NCBI GenBank assembly: GCA_021733665.1 | Contig: JAHREI010000002.1 | Span: 310,001-374,000, forward strand | Reading direction: 5' to 3' | DNA from: Bacillus subtilis | GTDB lineage: Bacteria > Pseudomonadota > Alphaproteobacteria > Rhizobiales > Rhizobiaceae | DNA length: 64,000 nucleotides | In this document: one piece after another, positions 8,086-17,348 of the stretch | How positions within the stretch are numbered: the first letter of the stretch is position 1 | How the letters are laid out: each line of letters opens with the position of its first letter | Translations under genes and position numbers: made by a program | Notes under the pieces: generated by a model | Told to the model about the DNA's origin: nothing | Databases searched by the model: none | What the model saw: only the letters and a program-made list of their open reading frames with translations

Positions 8086-8772
8086 GGTGACTTACCTACC
8101 TGGACTGCCAATTTTCAGGTGTGGCGCAAAGGACACGCCACGAACATTTCCGCGATCATATTGCCAACAGCCTTACCAATCCGTTTATAGACTGGAAAAA
8201 CGTGCTGATTTTTTGACTTATATGACACTTTTTTACGCCTGAGCGCCGTTTGACTGCACTGTAAGAATTGTCAGGGTTGCGTTAAGTGCTTGCTAATAAA
8301 TGAAAAATTTATTGATTGAAATTTTCTGTCGAAAATTAAAAAATAATATGTTGCGGGTGTTTTGGGCTCAAAAACTGATTTTCTTTGTTCAAAACAGCTA
8401 ATTTGTCCTGAAACTGTTAAGAAGTGAAGTTATGTGGCTGGCTTCAACAGAGTAGAACAAGCTGACTGAAAGGACGCGGACGGTTTCGATGCTGCTTTGT
8501 GATTCAATATGCGGGCGGGAATGAATTTTCTGCCTTATGGAAAACAGTCAGATTCGTTTGCGGAAAACTTTGCTTAACAGATGTGTTTCATACTGGTTTT
8601 TTCCTGCAGTCGGGGTACTCTGGAAAGAAATGCAGGCATGTCAGGCTTTATGGATTTCGGGGCTTAACATCGCCGCGTTTCAACCTACATAATAGGTCTA
8701 CAATGCATGGCTTAACGGTTATGCAGGGTGACTTCGGAAATACAGATACGATCAGGACGGATATAGTCAGTA
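8086..8772. other. Long intergenic region between dac and clpS
   Basis: This 687-bp gap separates divergent genes and must hold promoters for both. The part at 8280-8420 is strongly AT-rich. A 107-codon frame at 8499-8822 overlaps clpS, has no family resemblance and is probably not a gene. The motif GTTATGCAGG occurs at 8719 and again twice within the clpS 5' end. I see no RNA gene or clear terminator. Confidence 0.5.
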
Positions 8773-9162
8773 ATGAATGCGGCACACCGTTTAAAACAGG
8801 CTTCGCCAGTTATGCAGGATAAGCCTGTTATGCAGGGAAATGATGAAGATGATCAGAAAGGCCCTGGTAATGGTACGGCTGTTATTACGCGGACAAAGAC
8901 CCGCTTAAAACGGCCCAGCCTCTACAGGGTTTTGCTGCTGAATGATGATTATACGCCTATGGATTTCGTGATTCATGTGCTGGAACGTTTCTTCCAGAAG
9001 AACCGTGATGAAGCGACACGCATTATGTTGCATGTTCATAATCACGGGGTCGGTGAGTGCGGTATCTTTACCTATGAAGTCGCCGAAACCAAAGTGACGC
9101 AGGTGATGGATTTCGCCCGTCAACATCAGCATCCGCTGCAATGCGTGATGGAGAAAAAGTGA
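8773..9162 (+). CDS. clpS: ATP-dependent Clp protease adaptor ClpS
   Basis: ClpS binds N-degron substrates (bulky hydrophobic N-terminal residues) and delivers them to ClpAP. The core from about residue 48 is typical: [24 protein letters not shown], then the [21 protein letters not shown] region. The flexible N-terminus is uncertain. Three in-frame ATGs occur at 8773, 8812 and 8830, and the last two lie in an imperfect 18-bp tandem duplication that gives [10 protein letters not shown] in the protein. AGGA at 8816-8819 could serve ATG 8830, giving a 110-residue protein of usual length. clpA starts 6 bp after the stop, so the two are co-transcribed. Confidence 0.93.
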   Translation: MNAAHRLKQASPVMQDKPVMQGNDEDDQKGPGNGTAVITRTKTRLKRPSLYRVLLLNDDYTPMDFVIHVLERFFQKNRDEATRIMLHVHNHGVGECGIFTYEVAETKVTQVMDFARQHQHPLQCVMEKK

Positions 9163-9168
9163 GGTACC

Positions 9169-11613
9169 ATGCCAACATTCTCCCAAAGCCTTGAAAAAGC
9201 ACTTCATCAGGCGCTGACAATCGCCAATGAACGTCATCATGAATATGCCACACTTGAGCATCTTCTGCTGGCGCTGATTGACGACCGCGACGCCGGTGCA
9301 GTTATGCGTGCCTGCAATGTCGATATTGTGCAGCTTAAAAAGACAGTGACAGATTATATTGACCGTGAACTGGATAATCTGGTGACCGGTTATGATGAAG
9401 ATTCCAAGCCGACAGCCGCTTTCCAGCGGGTGATTCAGCGCTCGGTAATCCATGTGCAGTCCTCAAATCGTGATGAAGTCACCGGCGCGAATGTGCTGGT
9501 GGCAATCTTTGCTGAGCGGGAAAGCCATGCGGCCTATTTTCTGCAGGAACAGCAGATGACCCGCTATGATGCGGTCAACTACATTTCGCACGGTATTTCC
9601 AAGCGCTCCGGTGTCAGCGATGATCTGACACATGATAAGCTGCATGATCAGGAAGAGGCGGCTCAGCCTGAAAGTGAAGAAAGCAGCAAGAAGAAAATTG
9701 ATGCGCTGACAGCCTATTGTGTTAACCTCAATGAAAAAGCCAAAGCCGGTAAGATTGATCGTCTGGTTGGTCGTGAGAGCGAAGTTAACCGCACTATTCA
9801 GGTTTTGTGCCGTCGCTCCAAGAATAACCCGCTTTATGTGGGCGATCCGGGCGTGGGTAAAACCGCAATTGCGGAAGGTCTCGCCAAGCGCATTGTTGAC
9901 GGCGATGTACCTGAAGTCTTGCTGAATGACACAATCTTCTCATTAGACATGGGCAGCCTGCTGGCTGGTACCCGTTATCGCGGTGATTTTGAAGAGCGCC
10001 TGAAGCAGGTTGTTAAAGAGCTGGAAGATTATCCGGGTGCTGTGCTGTTCATCGATGAAATCCATACTGTTATCGGTGCGGGTGCCACTTCCGGCGGTTC
10101 GATGGATGCGTCTAATCTGCTGAAGCCTGCTTTGTCTTCCGGTCAAATTCGCTGCATTGGTTCGACAACTTATAAAGAGTTTCGTCAGTTCTTCGAGAAG
10201 GACAGAGCGCTTGTACGTCGTTTCCAGAAAATCGATGTGCCTGAGCCGACTGTGCCGGATGCCATTGAAATTATGCGTGGTCTGAAGCCTTATTTTGAAG
10301 ACTTCCACAAAGTGAAGTTCTCGAATGATGCATTGACTGCGGCGGTGGAACTCTCTGCCCGCTATATCACTGACCGTAAATTGCCGGATAAGGCGATTGA
10401 CGTGATTGATGAAAGTGGTGCCGCACAGATGCTGGTGCCGGAAGCCAAGCGCAAAAAGGTCATCGGTATCAAAGAGATCGAAGCGACCGTTGCGACGATG
10501 GCACGTATTCCGCCGAAGACTGTTTCCAAAGATGACGAGCAAGTGCTTGCCAGTCTGGAGAAAGACCTCAAACGTGTGGTTTATGGGCAGGAACTGGCGA
10601 TTGAATCGCTCAGCTCTGCGATCAAACTGGCACGTGCAGGATTGCGCGAGCCGGATAAACCGATCGGCTCTTATCTGTTCTCCGGTCCGACCGGTGTGGG
10701 TAAGACGGAAGTTGCCAAGCAGCTTGCCAGCACATTGGGCGTACAACTGCTGCGCTTTGATATGTCTGAATATATGGAGCGCCATACGGTCTCGCGCCTG
10801 ATCGGTGCCCCTCCGGGCTATGTCGGTTTTGAACAGGGTGGCCTGCTGACCGATGGTGTTGATCAGCATCCGCATTGCGTGTTGCTGCTTGACGAGATTG
10901 AGAAAGCGCATCCGGATCTGTTCAACATTCTGTTGCAGGTTATGGATCATGGTCGTCTGACCGATCATAATGGCAAGCAGATTGATTTCCGCAACGTCAT
11001 TCTGATCATGACCACCAATGCCGGTGCGGCAGATCTGGCAAAAGCAGCAATCGGCTTTGGCTCCACCCGTCGCGAAGGCGATGATATGGAGGCGATCAAC
11101 CGTTTGTTTACGCCGGAATTCCGTAACCGCTTAGATGCGATTATTCCGTTCGGTCCGCTGCCTGTGCCGGTTATTCATAAAGTGGTGCAGAAATTTATCA
11201 TGCAGCTGGAAGCCCAGCTTGCTGATCGTGGCGTCACTTTCGAGCTGGATAAGAAGGCAGTCAACTGGCTTGCTGATAAAGGCTATGATGAACGCATGGG
11301 TGCACGTCCGCTGGGTCGTGTCATTCAGGAATATATTAAGAAGCCGCTGGCGGATGAATTACTGTTCGGCAAGCTGAAAAACGGCGGCACTGTCAAAGTG
11401 ACGACCGGTGAAAAAGCTGATGGCAAGATTGGACTGGTGCTGGATGTGGTGAAAGCCAAGCCGGTTAAGCCACAGAAAGAGCAGCCGGAAGAAGAACTGG
11501 TTGTAAAGCCGGAGAAAAAGCCTGCCAAGGCTGAGGCTGTTGCCGAAACAGGCACAGCGGAGCCAAAGCGCAAATCGGCATCGGTGCCGAAAGTGCCGCG
11601 CTCCAAAGAGTAA
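9169..11613 (+). CDS. clpA: ATP-dependent Clp protease ATP-binding subunit ClpA
   Basis: This 814-residue AAA+ unfoldase feeds substrates to ClpP. Order of domains: Clp N-domain (1-145), a Glu/Ser-rich hinge, first AAA+ module with Walker A GDPGVGKT at 225-232 and Walker [15 protein letters not shown], second module with Walker A GPTGVGKT at 506-513 and [12 protein letters not shown], then the ClpB D2-small domain. There is no ClpB-type middle coiled coil. A charged Lys/Glu/Pro/Ala tail of about 60 residues extends past the conserved core, as in other alphaproteobacteria. It is 6 bp downstream of clpS and followed by a strong terminator. Confidence 0.97.
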   Translation: MPTFSQSLEKALHQALTIANERHHEYATLEHLLLALIDDRDAGAVMRACNVDIVQLKKTVTDYIDRELDNLVTGYDEDSKPTAAFQRVIQRSVIHVQSSNRDEVTGANVLVAIFAERESHAAYFLQEQQMTRYDAVNYISHGISKRSGVSDDLTHDKLHDQEEAAQPESEESSKKKIDALTAYCVNLNEKAKAGKIDRLVGRESEVNRTIQVLCRRSKNNPLYVGDPGVGKTAIAEGLAKRIVDGDVPEVLLNDTIFSLDMGSLLAGTRYRGDFEERLKQVVKELEDYPGAVLFIDEIHTVIGAGATSGGSMDASNLLKPALSSGQIRCIGSTTYKEFRQFFEKDRALVRRFQKIDVPEPTVPDAIEIMRGLKPYFEDFHKVKFSNDALTAAVELSARYITDRKLPDKAIDVIDESGAAQMLVPEAKRKKVIGIKEIEATVATMARIPPKTVSKDDEQVLASLEKDLKRVVYGQELAIESLSSAIKLARAGLREPDKPIGSYLFSGPTGVGKTEVAKQLASTLGVQLLRFDMSEYMERHTVSRLIGAPPGYVGFEQGGLLTDGVDQHPHCVLLLDEIEKAHPDLFNILLQVMDHGRLTDHNGKQIDFRNVILIMTTNAGAADLAKAAIGFGSTRREGDDMEAINRLFTPEFRNRLDAIIPFGPLPVPVIHKVVQKFIMQLEAQLADRGVTFELDKKAVNWLADKGYDERMGARPLGRVIQEYIKKPLADELLFGKLKNGGTVKVTTGEKADGKIGLVLDVVKAKPVKPQKEQPEEELVVKPEKKPAKAEAVAETGTAEPKRKSASVPKVPRSKE

Positions 11614-11634
11614 GGCCTTAACATAAGACAAAAG

Positions 11635-11665
11635 AAAAGCGCCCGTTTATCAGGCGCTTTTTTTA
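11635..11665 (+). terminator. Intrinsic terminator between clpA and the CoA-transferase gene
   Basis: A 9-bp stem (AAAAGCGCC at 11635-11643 with GGCGCTTTT at 11653-11661) continues into a T-run. It lies between convergent genes and its A-rich left flank lets it work on the other strand as well. Confidence 0.88.
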
Positions 11666-11693
11666 TTGCAAGGCATATAGTCTGAGAGCCAAA

Positions 11694-13187
11694 TCAGCTC
11701 TTTAACATTGTGCCGGTTTTTTCCTTAAGCGCATACCAGGAGATCGCCTCTTCCAGAATATGCGGGGTCTGACCGCCACGCTCACAGGCGCGGGCAAAAT
11801 AATCGCGCAATTGCGGGCGATAATCCGGATGTGCACAATTTTCGATAATCACAGAAGCACGTTCGCGCGGAGCAAGGCCACGCAGATCGGCAAGACCATG
11901 TTCTGTCACCAGAATATCGACATCATGTTCGGTATGGTCAACATGCGGCACCATTGGCACAACTGAGGAAATCGCACCGTTTTTGGCAACTGATTTTGTG
12001 ACGAAAATCGAAAGATAGGCGTTACGGGCAAAATCACCGGAACCACCGATACCGTTCATCATATGCGTACCGGCCACATGGGTGGAGTTCACATTGCCAT
12101 AAATGTCGAACTCCAGTGCAGTATTGATGCCAATAATGCCTAGACGACGGATAACTTCCGGATGATTGCTGATTTCCTGCGGGCGCAGGATCAGCTTGTC
12201 TTTATAGCGCTCGAAATTGCCGAATACCCGTTCGCCGCAAGCCTGACTGAGCGTGATCGACGAAGCGGAAGCAAAGCTGAGCTTGCCTGCATCCATCAGG
12301 TCAAAGGTACTGTCCTGCAGAACTTCACTATACATTCGTAAGCCCTTGAACGGACTATCGACAAGACCAGTCAGAACCGCATTGGCAATGGTGCCAATAC
12401 CGGCCTGCAGCGGATTGAGCGACAGATCAAGACGGCCTTTTTCCACTTCACTCTCAAGGAAATGGGTAAGATGAGCCGCGATGGCAGAGGTTTCACTGTC
12501 GGCAGGCTCAATCAGTGAGGCACTGTCGGACTGTTCAGTGATAACAATGGCTGCAATCTTTTCCGGTGGAATCGGAATATATGGCGTGCCGATGCGGCTC
12601 TCACAGGAGACGACTGGAATCGGATCGCGGGACGGGCGCTTGGTCGGAATATAAACATCATGCAGACCTTCCAGCGAGAGCGGATGGCTGAGATTAATCT
12701 CTACAATGACTTTCTTTGCCAGAATAGCAAAGCTTGCCGAATTGCCGATCGAGGTTGTCGGGATCACGCCGCCGTCTTCATTAATGGCAATGGCTTCAAC
12801 AATCGCATAGTCAACCGGCCCGATCTGATTGGAGCGCAATTGCTCAACAGTTTCAGAAAGATGCTGGTCGATAAACATCACTTCGCCACGATTGATGGCG
12901 GCGCGCAAAGTGCGGTCAACCTGAAACGGCATACGGCGGGCAAGAACACCGGCTTCGGTGAGAATCTTATCGACATCATGACCGAGAGAGGCACCGGTCA
13001 GCAGGGTGATTTTGAATGGTGCGGTCTTGGCCTGTTCAGCCATTGCAACCGGTACAGCCTTGGCGTCACCGGCACGGGTGAAACCGCTCATGCCGATTGT
13101 CATCCCGTCTTTGATCAGGGCTGCCGCCTCAGCAGGCGTTACAACTTTATCTTGAAGGGAGGAATTGCGGATACGATCTTCTAGCAT
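11694..13187 (-). CDS. Acetyl-CoA hydrolase/succinyl-CoA:acetate CoA-transferase family protein
   Basis: This 497-residue protein belongs to the class I CoA-transferase group that includes AarC and Cat1, which exchange CoA between succinyl-CoA, acetate and related acids. The N-terminal half contains GMSGFTRAGDAKAVP near 32-46. The expected catalytic glutamate is Glu288 in the motif MYSEVLQDS (285-293), and the CoA-binding glycine loop is GIGGSGDF at 379-386. Length matches the family. It stands alone on the minus strand between convergent clpA and a divergent AzlCD pair. Whether it acts as hydrolase or transferase cannot be told from sequence; the complete glutamate motif fits transferase. 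Confidence 0.9.
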   Translation of the reverse strand: MLEDRIRNSSLQDKVVTPAEAAALIKDGMTIGMSGFTRAGDAKAVPVAMAEQAKTAPFKITLLTGASLGHDVDKILTEAGVLARRMPFQVDRTLRAAINRGEVMFIDQHLSETVEQLRSNQIGPVDYAIVEAIAINEDGGVIPTTSIGNSASFAILAKKVIVEINLSHPLSLEGLHDVYIPTKRPSRDPIPVVSCESRIGTPYIPIPPEKIAAIVITEQSDSASLIEPADSETSAIAAHLTHFLESEVEKGRLDLSLNPLQAGIGTIANAVLTGLVDSPFKGLRMYSEVLQDSTFDLMDAGKLSFASASSITLSQACGERVFGNFERYKDKLILRPQEISNHPEVIRRLGIIGINTALEFDIYGNVNSTHVAGTHMMNGIGGSGDFARNAYLSIFVTKSVAKNGAISSVVPMVPHVDHTEHDVDILVTEHGLADLRGLAPRERASVIIENCAHPDYRPQLRDYFARACERGGQTPHILEEAISWYALKEKTGTMLKS

Positions 13188-13640
13188 GGGAAACCTATAT
13201 TCGAAGGATCTCTGAATGGGAGGGTTCAGAGAGTTAGTCGCATATGTATTGTATGCTGTAGAGCATAATTTCTTAAACTTGAATTAGTTTAAATTATGCT
13301 CTCGTTTTAAAGTGTTAGAGCGACCTTTGTGCGCCCATGGGGCGCACGGCGCTCTAATACGCAGTATCGGCGTAAGTGCAGAAGCGAAGGTTGACCTAAA
13401 CGTAAACTGCTCTGAATAAAGGATTTATCCTGTAGCAGAGTGTTTTGCCAGCCCTGACTTTGATGTGGTCATTCTGTCGCGATTTATAGCGGAATAGGCT
13501 CGCGTAAAACAGTCAGAATAAGCTTGCTAGTTCCAAGTTTATGCCCTTTACGAATGATCGGCTTGAGTAGCATTGCCAATGCAAAATCCCGTGATTAACA
13601 ATGACACCACGATAAGTAACACAATATGTAAGTTAGCCTT
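13188..13640. other. Divergent intergenic region holding a dispersed repeat
   Basis: The 453 bp between the CoA-transferase gene and azlC contain the two-hairpin repeat at 13260-13357. The remaining 280 bp before azlC show no gene, terminator or recognisable operator. Confidence 0.6.
13260..13357 (+). repeat. Two-hairpin dispersed repeat, copy 1
   Basis: The element has two hairpins. The first has arms GAGCATAATTT (13261-13271) and AAATTATGCTC (13291-13301). The second has outer arms TTAGAGCG and CGCTCTAA (13350-13357) and inner arms GTGCGCC (13329-13335) and GGCGCAC (13341-13347). The linker TTTAAAGTGTTAGAGCG is shared with the copies at 24779-24883 (inverted) and 40988-41086. No ORF is present. 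It is a nonautonomous repeat of MITE or REP-like type by inference. Confidence 0.8.
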
Positions 13641-14474
13641 ATGCCAGATCATCAGTTGCCGTCAGGCCAGACAGTACCGCAAGCTCAGGCTGCGGATAGA
13701 AAGGCTGACGAATATAACGGAGATGCCGCCTCAACTTTTGCAGAGCGCGTGCAATGGTTTGGTCGTGGCTCAAAGAATATCTTCAGTATACCGGCGCTGT
13801 TGCTGATCAGTTCTTTTACCGGTTTCTCCGGTCTGGCCATTGAGAGCGGCATCAGTATGGGGCAGGCAGTGTTTATGACGCTGACTATCTGGGCTCTGCC
13901 TGCCAAAGTCGTGTTGATCGGTGCGATCTCCGCAGGAAGTTCAATGGCCGCTGCGGCATTGGCTGTGGCTCTGTCCTCTGTACGTCTGATGCCGATGGTC
14001 GTGGCGCTGTTGCCGGAGCTGAAAGGCCAGCGTTCCCGCAAAATTACCTTGCTGTTTCTCTCTCATTTTGTGGCGGTGACCGCATGGGTCATGGCCATGG
14101 AGCAGTTGCGTCATATTCCGCGTGATCTGCGCACCAGTTATTTCGCCGGTATTGGTGTGACTTTAGTGCTGACCAATGCTTGCGTGGTGGCACTGATTTA
14201 TCTGCTGTCTGCCAATTTTCCGCCTTTGCTGTTTGCGGCACTTTTTATGCTCACGCCGATGTATTTTCTCACCTCACTCTGGCGCTCATCGCGTGAACAG
14301 GCAGGCAAGGCGGCTCTGCTGAGCGGGTTGCTTATCTTTCCGGTCATGCATGCAATTGTACCGGGTTATGATCTGTTGCTCACCGGACTGGTTGGCGGTG
14401 CAGTTGCCTTCGGCTTCCATCTCTATGTCGAGAGCTTGCGCCGGAAAGAGGCTCAGAAAGAAGTGCTGTCATGA
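13641..14474 (+). CDS. azlC: AzlC family branched-chain amino acid exporter, large subunit
   Basis: This 277-residue inner membrane protein is the large subunit of the two-component AzlCD exporter family for branched-chain amino acids (and the leucine analogue azaleucine). A hydrophilic N-terminal tail of about 45 residues precedes several membrane segments, including IPALLLISSFTGFSGLAIES and LPAKVVLIGAISAGSSMAAA. It overlaps azlD by 4 bases (ATGA at 14471-14474), so the two are translationally coupled. The ribosome binding site is weak. The substrate is inferred from the family. Confidence 0.88.
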   Translation: MPDHQLPSGQTVPQAQAADRKADEYNGDAASTFAERVQWFGRGSKNIFSIPALLLISSFTGFSGLAIESGISMGQAVFMTLTIWALPAKVVLIGAISAGSSMAAAALAVALSSVRLMPMVVALLPELKGQRSRKITLLFLSHFVAVTAWVMAMEQLRHIPRDLRTSYFAGIGVTLVLTNACVVALIYLLSANFPPLLFAALFMLTPMYFLTSLWRSSREQAGKAALLSGLLIFPVMHAIVPGYDLLLTGLVGGAVAFGFHLYVESLRRKEAQKEVLS

Positions 14475-14818
14475 ATTTCACGAGCTTTGATACATGGTGG
14501 TGGCCATATTTATTCATCCTGATTGCCGGTGCTGTGGCAACGGATATCTGGCGCTTTCTGGGCGTACTGGTCGGTGGCAAGATGCGCGAGGATTCGCAAG
14601 CTTTGGTGCTGGTGCGCTGTGTAGCGACGGCCTTGGTAGCAGGGGTGATTGCGCAGCTTATTCTCTATCCGACAGGTGAACTTGCGAATTCACCAATGTG
14701 GCTGCGGGCAGGTTCTGCGGTACTTGGCTTTGTCGCGTTTTTGCTGGCGGAGCAGCGTATTCTGGTCGGTGTTTTGACTGGTGAAGCGCTGCTTCTGGCA
14801 GGGCTGCTTCTCCTGTAA
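14471..14818 (+). CDS. azlD: AzlD family branched-chain amino acid exporter, small subunit
   Basis: This 115-residue protein has four predicted membrane segments (YLFILIAGAVATDIWRFLGV, VRCVATALVAGVIAQLIL, LRAGSAVLGFVAFLLA and a C-terminal Leu-rich helix) and is the small partner of AzlC. The coupled ATGA overlap with azlC and the family pairing make the call firm; the exported substrate is inferred. Confidence 0.87.
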   Translation: MNFTSFDTWWWPYLFILIAGAVATDIWRFLGVLVGGKMREDSQALVLVRCVATALVAGVIAQLILYPTGELANSPMWLRAGSAVLGFVAFLLAEQRILVGVLTGEALLLAGLLLL

Positions 14819-14849
14819 ATCTCTGCGCATAAATCTCATGCGCAGAGAT
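14819..14849. terminator. Bidirectional hairpin between azlD and the HIT gene
   Basis: A perfect 11-bp stem (ATCTCTGCGCA at 14819-14829 with TGCGCAGAGAT at 14839-14849) lies between convergent genes. The flanks are AT-rich, but there is no uninterrupted T-run, so termination may be partial. Confidence 0.6.
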
Positions 14850-14863
14850 ATAAATTATATTAA

Positions 14864-15286
14864 TTAAAGGCTTGCGATAATTTTCTGACAATTCTCAGCA
14901 AGAACAGCCTGATCTTCCATCTTGCCGGTATGGCCTGTCAGTTCTACACCTTCAAAGCGCGGAATAACGTGGAAATGCAGGTGGAATACAGTCTGTCCGG
15001 CAGCCGGTTCATTGAACTGCATAATGGTAACACCATCAGCCACAAAAGCCTTTTTCACTGCAACAGCAACTTTCTGCGTAGCGGCAATCAGCTTGGTCAG
15101 CACAGCGCTGTCCGCATCGAGAAGATTGCGAGAACCCTGCTTCGGGATCACAAGGCTGTGGCCTTTACCCTGCGGCATCACATCCATGAATGCATAGACA
15201 TCATCATCTTCATAAATCTTATGGCTTGGAATTTCGCCGCGCAGGATTTTCGCGAAAATATTGTCGCTGGCATAAGGCGTTGTCAT
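14864..15286 (-). CDS. HIT family nucleotide hydrolase
   Basis: This 140-residue histidine-triad protein belongs to the group of nucleoside phosphoramidases and related nucleotide hydrolases. The signature HLHFHVIP is present after GQTVF, with the upstream core IFAKILRGEIPSHKIYEDDDVYAFMD. I chose ATG 15286 because GGGAG lies 7 bases before it; the longer frame to 15340 runs into the preceding gene. It is the last gene of a leftward cluster, 10 bp after the acyltransferase-like gene. Confidence 0.9.
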   Translation of the reverse strand: MTTPYASDNIFAKILRGEIPSHKIYEDDDVYAFMDVMPQGKGHSLVIPKQGSRNLLDADSAVLTKLIAATQKVAVAVKKAFVADGVTIMQFNEPAAGQTVFHLHFHVIPRFEGVELTGHTGKMEDQAVLAENCQKIIASL

Positions 15287-15296
15287 AGAATGCTCC

Positions 15297-16523
15297 CTAA
15301 TCCGGTTGATGGAATTTGCGGAACGGACTGTGTTCCGCATAATAGCTGTTATTCATTTCGACTTCGCGGATCTCACGGTGCAGATATTGCGCCACGGCAT
15401 CACGAAAGCCGGAGTGGCTGATATAATGGGCAGAGTGGGTGGTGACTGGCTCATAGCCACGCGCCAGTTTGTGTTCACCCTGTGCGCCAGCCTCTACCAC
15501 CGATAATTTATGCGTAATCGCATAATCAATGGCCTGATGATAACAAACTTCAAAATGCAAAAACGGGTGATCTTCGATGCAGCCCCAATGACGGCCAAAC
15601 AAACGGTCGCCACCGATGAAATTGATTGCACCGGCAATATAGCGGTCGTCACGCTTTGCCATGATTAGCACAATATCATCGCCCATACGTTCGCCGATCA
15701 GCGAGTAGAATTCACGGTTGAGATAAGGGCGACCCCATTTGCGGCTTCCGGTATCCATATAAAAAGCGAAAAACTGATCCCAGATATCTTCTGTCAGGTC
15801 TTTCCCTGTCAGCCAGTCAATGGAAATGCCATTGCTCAAAGCCTCGCGACGTTCGCGCTTTAATGCTTTACGTTTGCGGGAAATAAGTTCTTCCAGAAAA
15901 TCATTATAATCCTGAAAGCCATTGTTTTTGAAATGAAACTGCTGGTCTTTGCGATGCAGGAAGCCGGCTTCAGTCAGCGCTTGAATATCAGCCATTTCCG
16001 CAAAAGTTACATGAGCGGATGACAGCTGGTTGTGAACGGTGAATTGCGCAATTGCGCTGCTCAGTAATGCGCGTTGTGCAGCAGGTGCATCCGTTGTCAG
16101 CAGGCGCGTACCGGTCGCCGGTGTGAACGGAATACCCAGTTGCAGCTTGGGGTAATATTGACCGCCGGCACGTTCAAAGGCTTCAGCCCAGCCGTGGTCA
16201 AAAACATATTCACCCTGACTATGGGATTTCAGATAGGCCGGTGCTGCTGCGAGCAATCGTCCTTGTTGCGTTTCCAGACGTAAATGACACGGCACCCAGC
16301 CGGTCGCTTCACCAACGCAGCCGGAATCCTCCAGCGCGGAAAGATAGGCATAGGACAAAAACGGATTATAGGATTTATTGATTTGCAGATTACCGTCATC
16401 TGACGGTGCTGCGGATTGTTTTCCGGTTTCAGAAAATGTTGCCCATTCATCAGGACTGAAGCCCTGCATTGAGCTGATGTTACGCAAAATAATGCCGGTT
16501 TCTTCCTCTGCGTCTTTATGCAT
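15297..16523 (-). CDS. GNAT/FemAB-like N-acyltransferase (DUF482 family)
   Basis: This 408-residue cytoplasmic protein resembles the DUF482 group of acyltransferases related to FemAB peptidyltransferases. Recognisable blocks are NPFLSYAYLSALEDSGCVGE near the N-terminus, the central region KRKALKRERREAL, and the C-terminal block HFEVCYHQAIDYAI, VEAGAQGEHKLARGYEP and THSAHYI. The substrate is unknown. The start is taken at ATG 16523; an in-frame TTG at 16532 would add three residues, and neither has a strong ribosome binding site. It is followed 10 bp later by the HIT gene, so they form an operon. Confidence 0.85.
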   Translation of the reverse strand: MHKDAEEETGIILRNISSMQGFSPDEWATFSETGKQSAAPSDDGNLQINKSYNPFLSYAYLSALEDSGCVGEATGWVPCHLRLETQQGRLLAAAPAYLKSHSQGEYVFDHGWAEAFERAGGQYYPKLQLGIPFTPATGTRLLTTDAPAAQRALLSSAIAQFTVHNQLSSAHVTFAEMADIQALTEAGFLHRKDQQFHFKNNGFQDYNDFLEELISRKRKALKRERREALSNGISIDWLTGKDLTEDIWDQFFAFYMDTGSRKWGRPYLNREFYSLIGERMGDDIVLIMAKRDDRYIAGAINFIGGDRLFGRHWGCIEDHPFLHFEVCYHQAIDYAITHKLSVVEAGAQGEHKLARGYEPVTTHSAHYISHSGFRDAVAQYLHREIREVEMNNSYYAEHSPFRKFHQPD

Positions 16524-16605
16524 AGCAATCAACCATTTCCACTGTTCCGGTCACATCTGATTTCTACCGGCGCATATTAATATGCGCCGGTAAGATATTG
16601 TTTTA

Positions 16606-17346
16606 TCAAGCAATAACGCTATCCGGTACAAAGCCTTCAAATGTAATCTGCTGCGCATGCAAATCGCTCATGGCTTTTTCTTCCATGTTGCGCACTGTCC
16701 ATGTAATCACAGGACGATTGAGCACTTGCCGGTAAAAGCTGATGAACGGATTTGGCAGATGGTGGAAGCTGTAAGATACAAAATCCACATCATAGGCGAG
16801 CATGGCAAAGTGCTTTTCCATATCGGCTGCACTTGTACCTTCTGCTGTCAAACCGGCAGGTACGCCCGGTGCATCGCTGCGGAAGAGGCGGATCAGGTGG
16901 TGGTCGAACGACATAATCGCCGCCTCACCCTGATAGGTATCCAGCTCTTTGGCAACGGCGGCAACGAGACCTTCGTCCTGACCTTCAATGCCTTTGAGTT
17001 CGATGACCAGTGGTACACGTCCGGCGACCAGATCAAGCATCTGGCGAAGCGATGGCGGATGATCCTGTGTGGTGCCGATGGTCAGTGCCTGAGCCTCAGC
17101 CAGCGTCAGATCGCAGATGCGGCCTTCGCGTCCGGCAAGACGTTTCAGCACATCATCATGAAACACGATGACTTCGCCGTCTTTGGTCAGATGCACATCA
17201 CATTCAATGGCGTAATTGCCTGCAATCGCTGCACTAAAGGCCGGAAGAGTGTTCTCCCAAACCTTTTTGTTCATATCGTGCAACCCGCGATGGGCAATCG
17301 GCCGGCGGGTAAGCCACTTCAGTTCATCGCGATGTGTTGCGCTCAT
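16606..17346 (-). CDS. Glycerophosphodiester phosphodiesterase
   Basis: This 246-residue enzyme hydrolyses glycerophosphodiesters to glycerol 3-phosphate and an alcohol. Family motifs are in order: AHRGLHD (about 18-24), ENTLPAF (31-37), ECDVHLTKDGEVIVFHDD (48-65) and VIELKG. The catalytic His pair (HRG and FHD) and the metal ligands E and D of ECD are present. There is no signal peptide, so it is cytoplasmic. It starts 2 bp after the RidA stop codon and is clearly co-transcribed with it. Confidence 0.92.
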   Translation of the reverse strand: MSATHRDELKWLTRRPIAHRGLHDMNKKVWENTLPAFSAAIAGNYAIECDVHLTKDGEVIVFHDDVLKRLAGREGRICDLTLAEAQALTIGTTQDHPPSLRQMLDLVAGRVPLVIELKGIEGQDEGLVAAVAKELDTYQGEAAIMSFDHHLIRLFRSDAPGVPAGLTAEGTSAADMEKHFAMLAYDVDFVSYSFHHLPNPFISFYRQVLNRPVITWTVRNMEEKAMSDLHAQQITFEGFVPDSVIA

Positions 17347-17348
17347 GA

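Noticed and set aside
8499-8822. 107-codon frame upstream of clpS
   Set aside because: It overlaps clpS in another frame, shows no recognisable domain and has no good ribosome binding site.
9943-10968. 341-codon frame opposite clpA
   Set aside because: Antisense shadow within the AAA+ domains of clpA.
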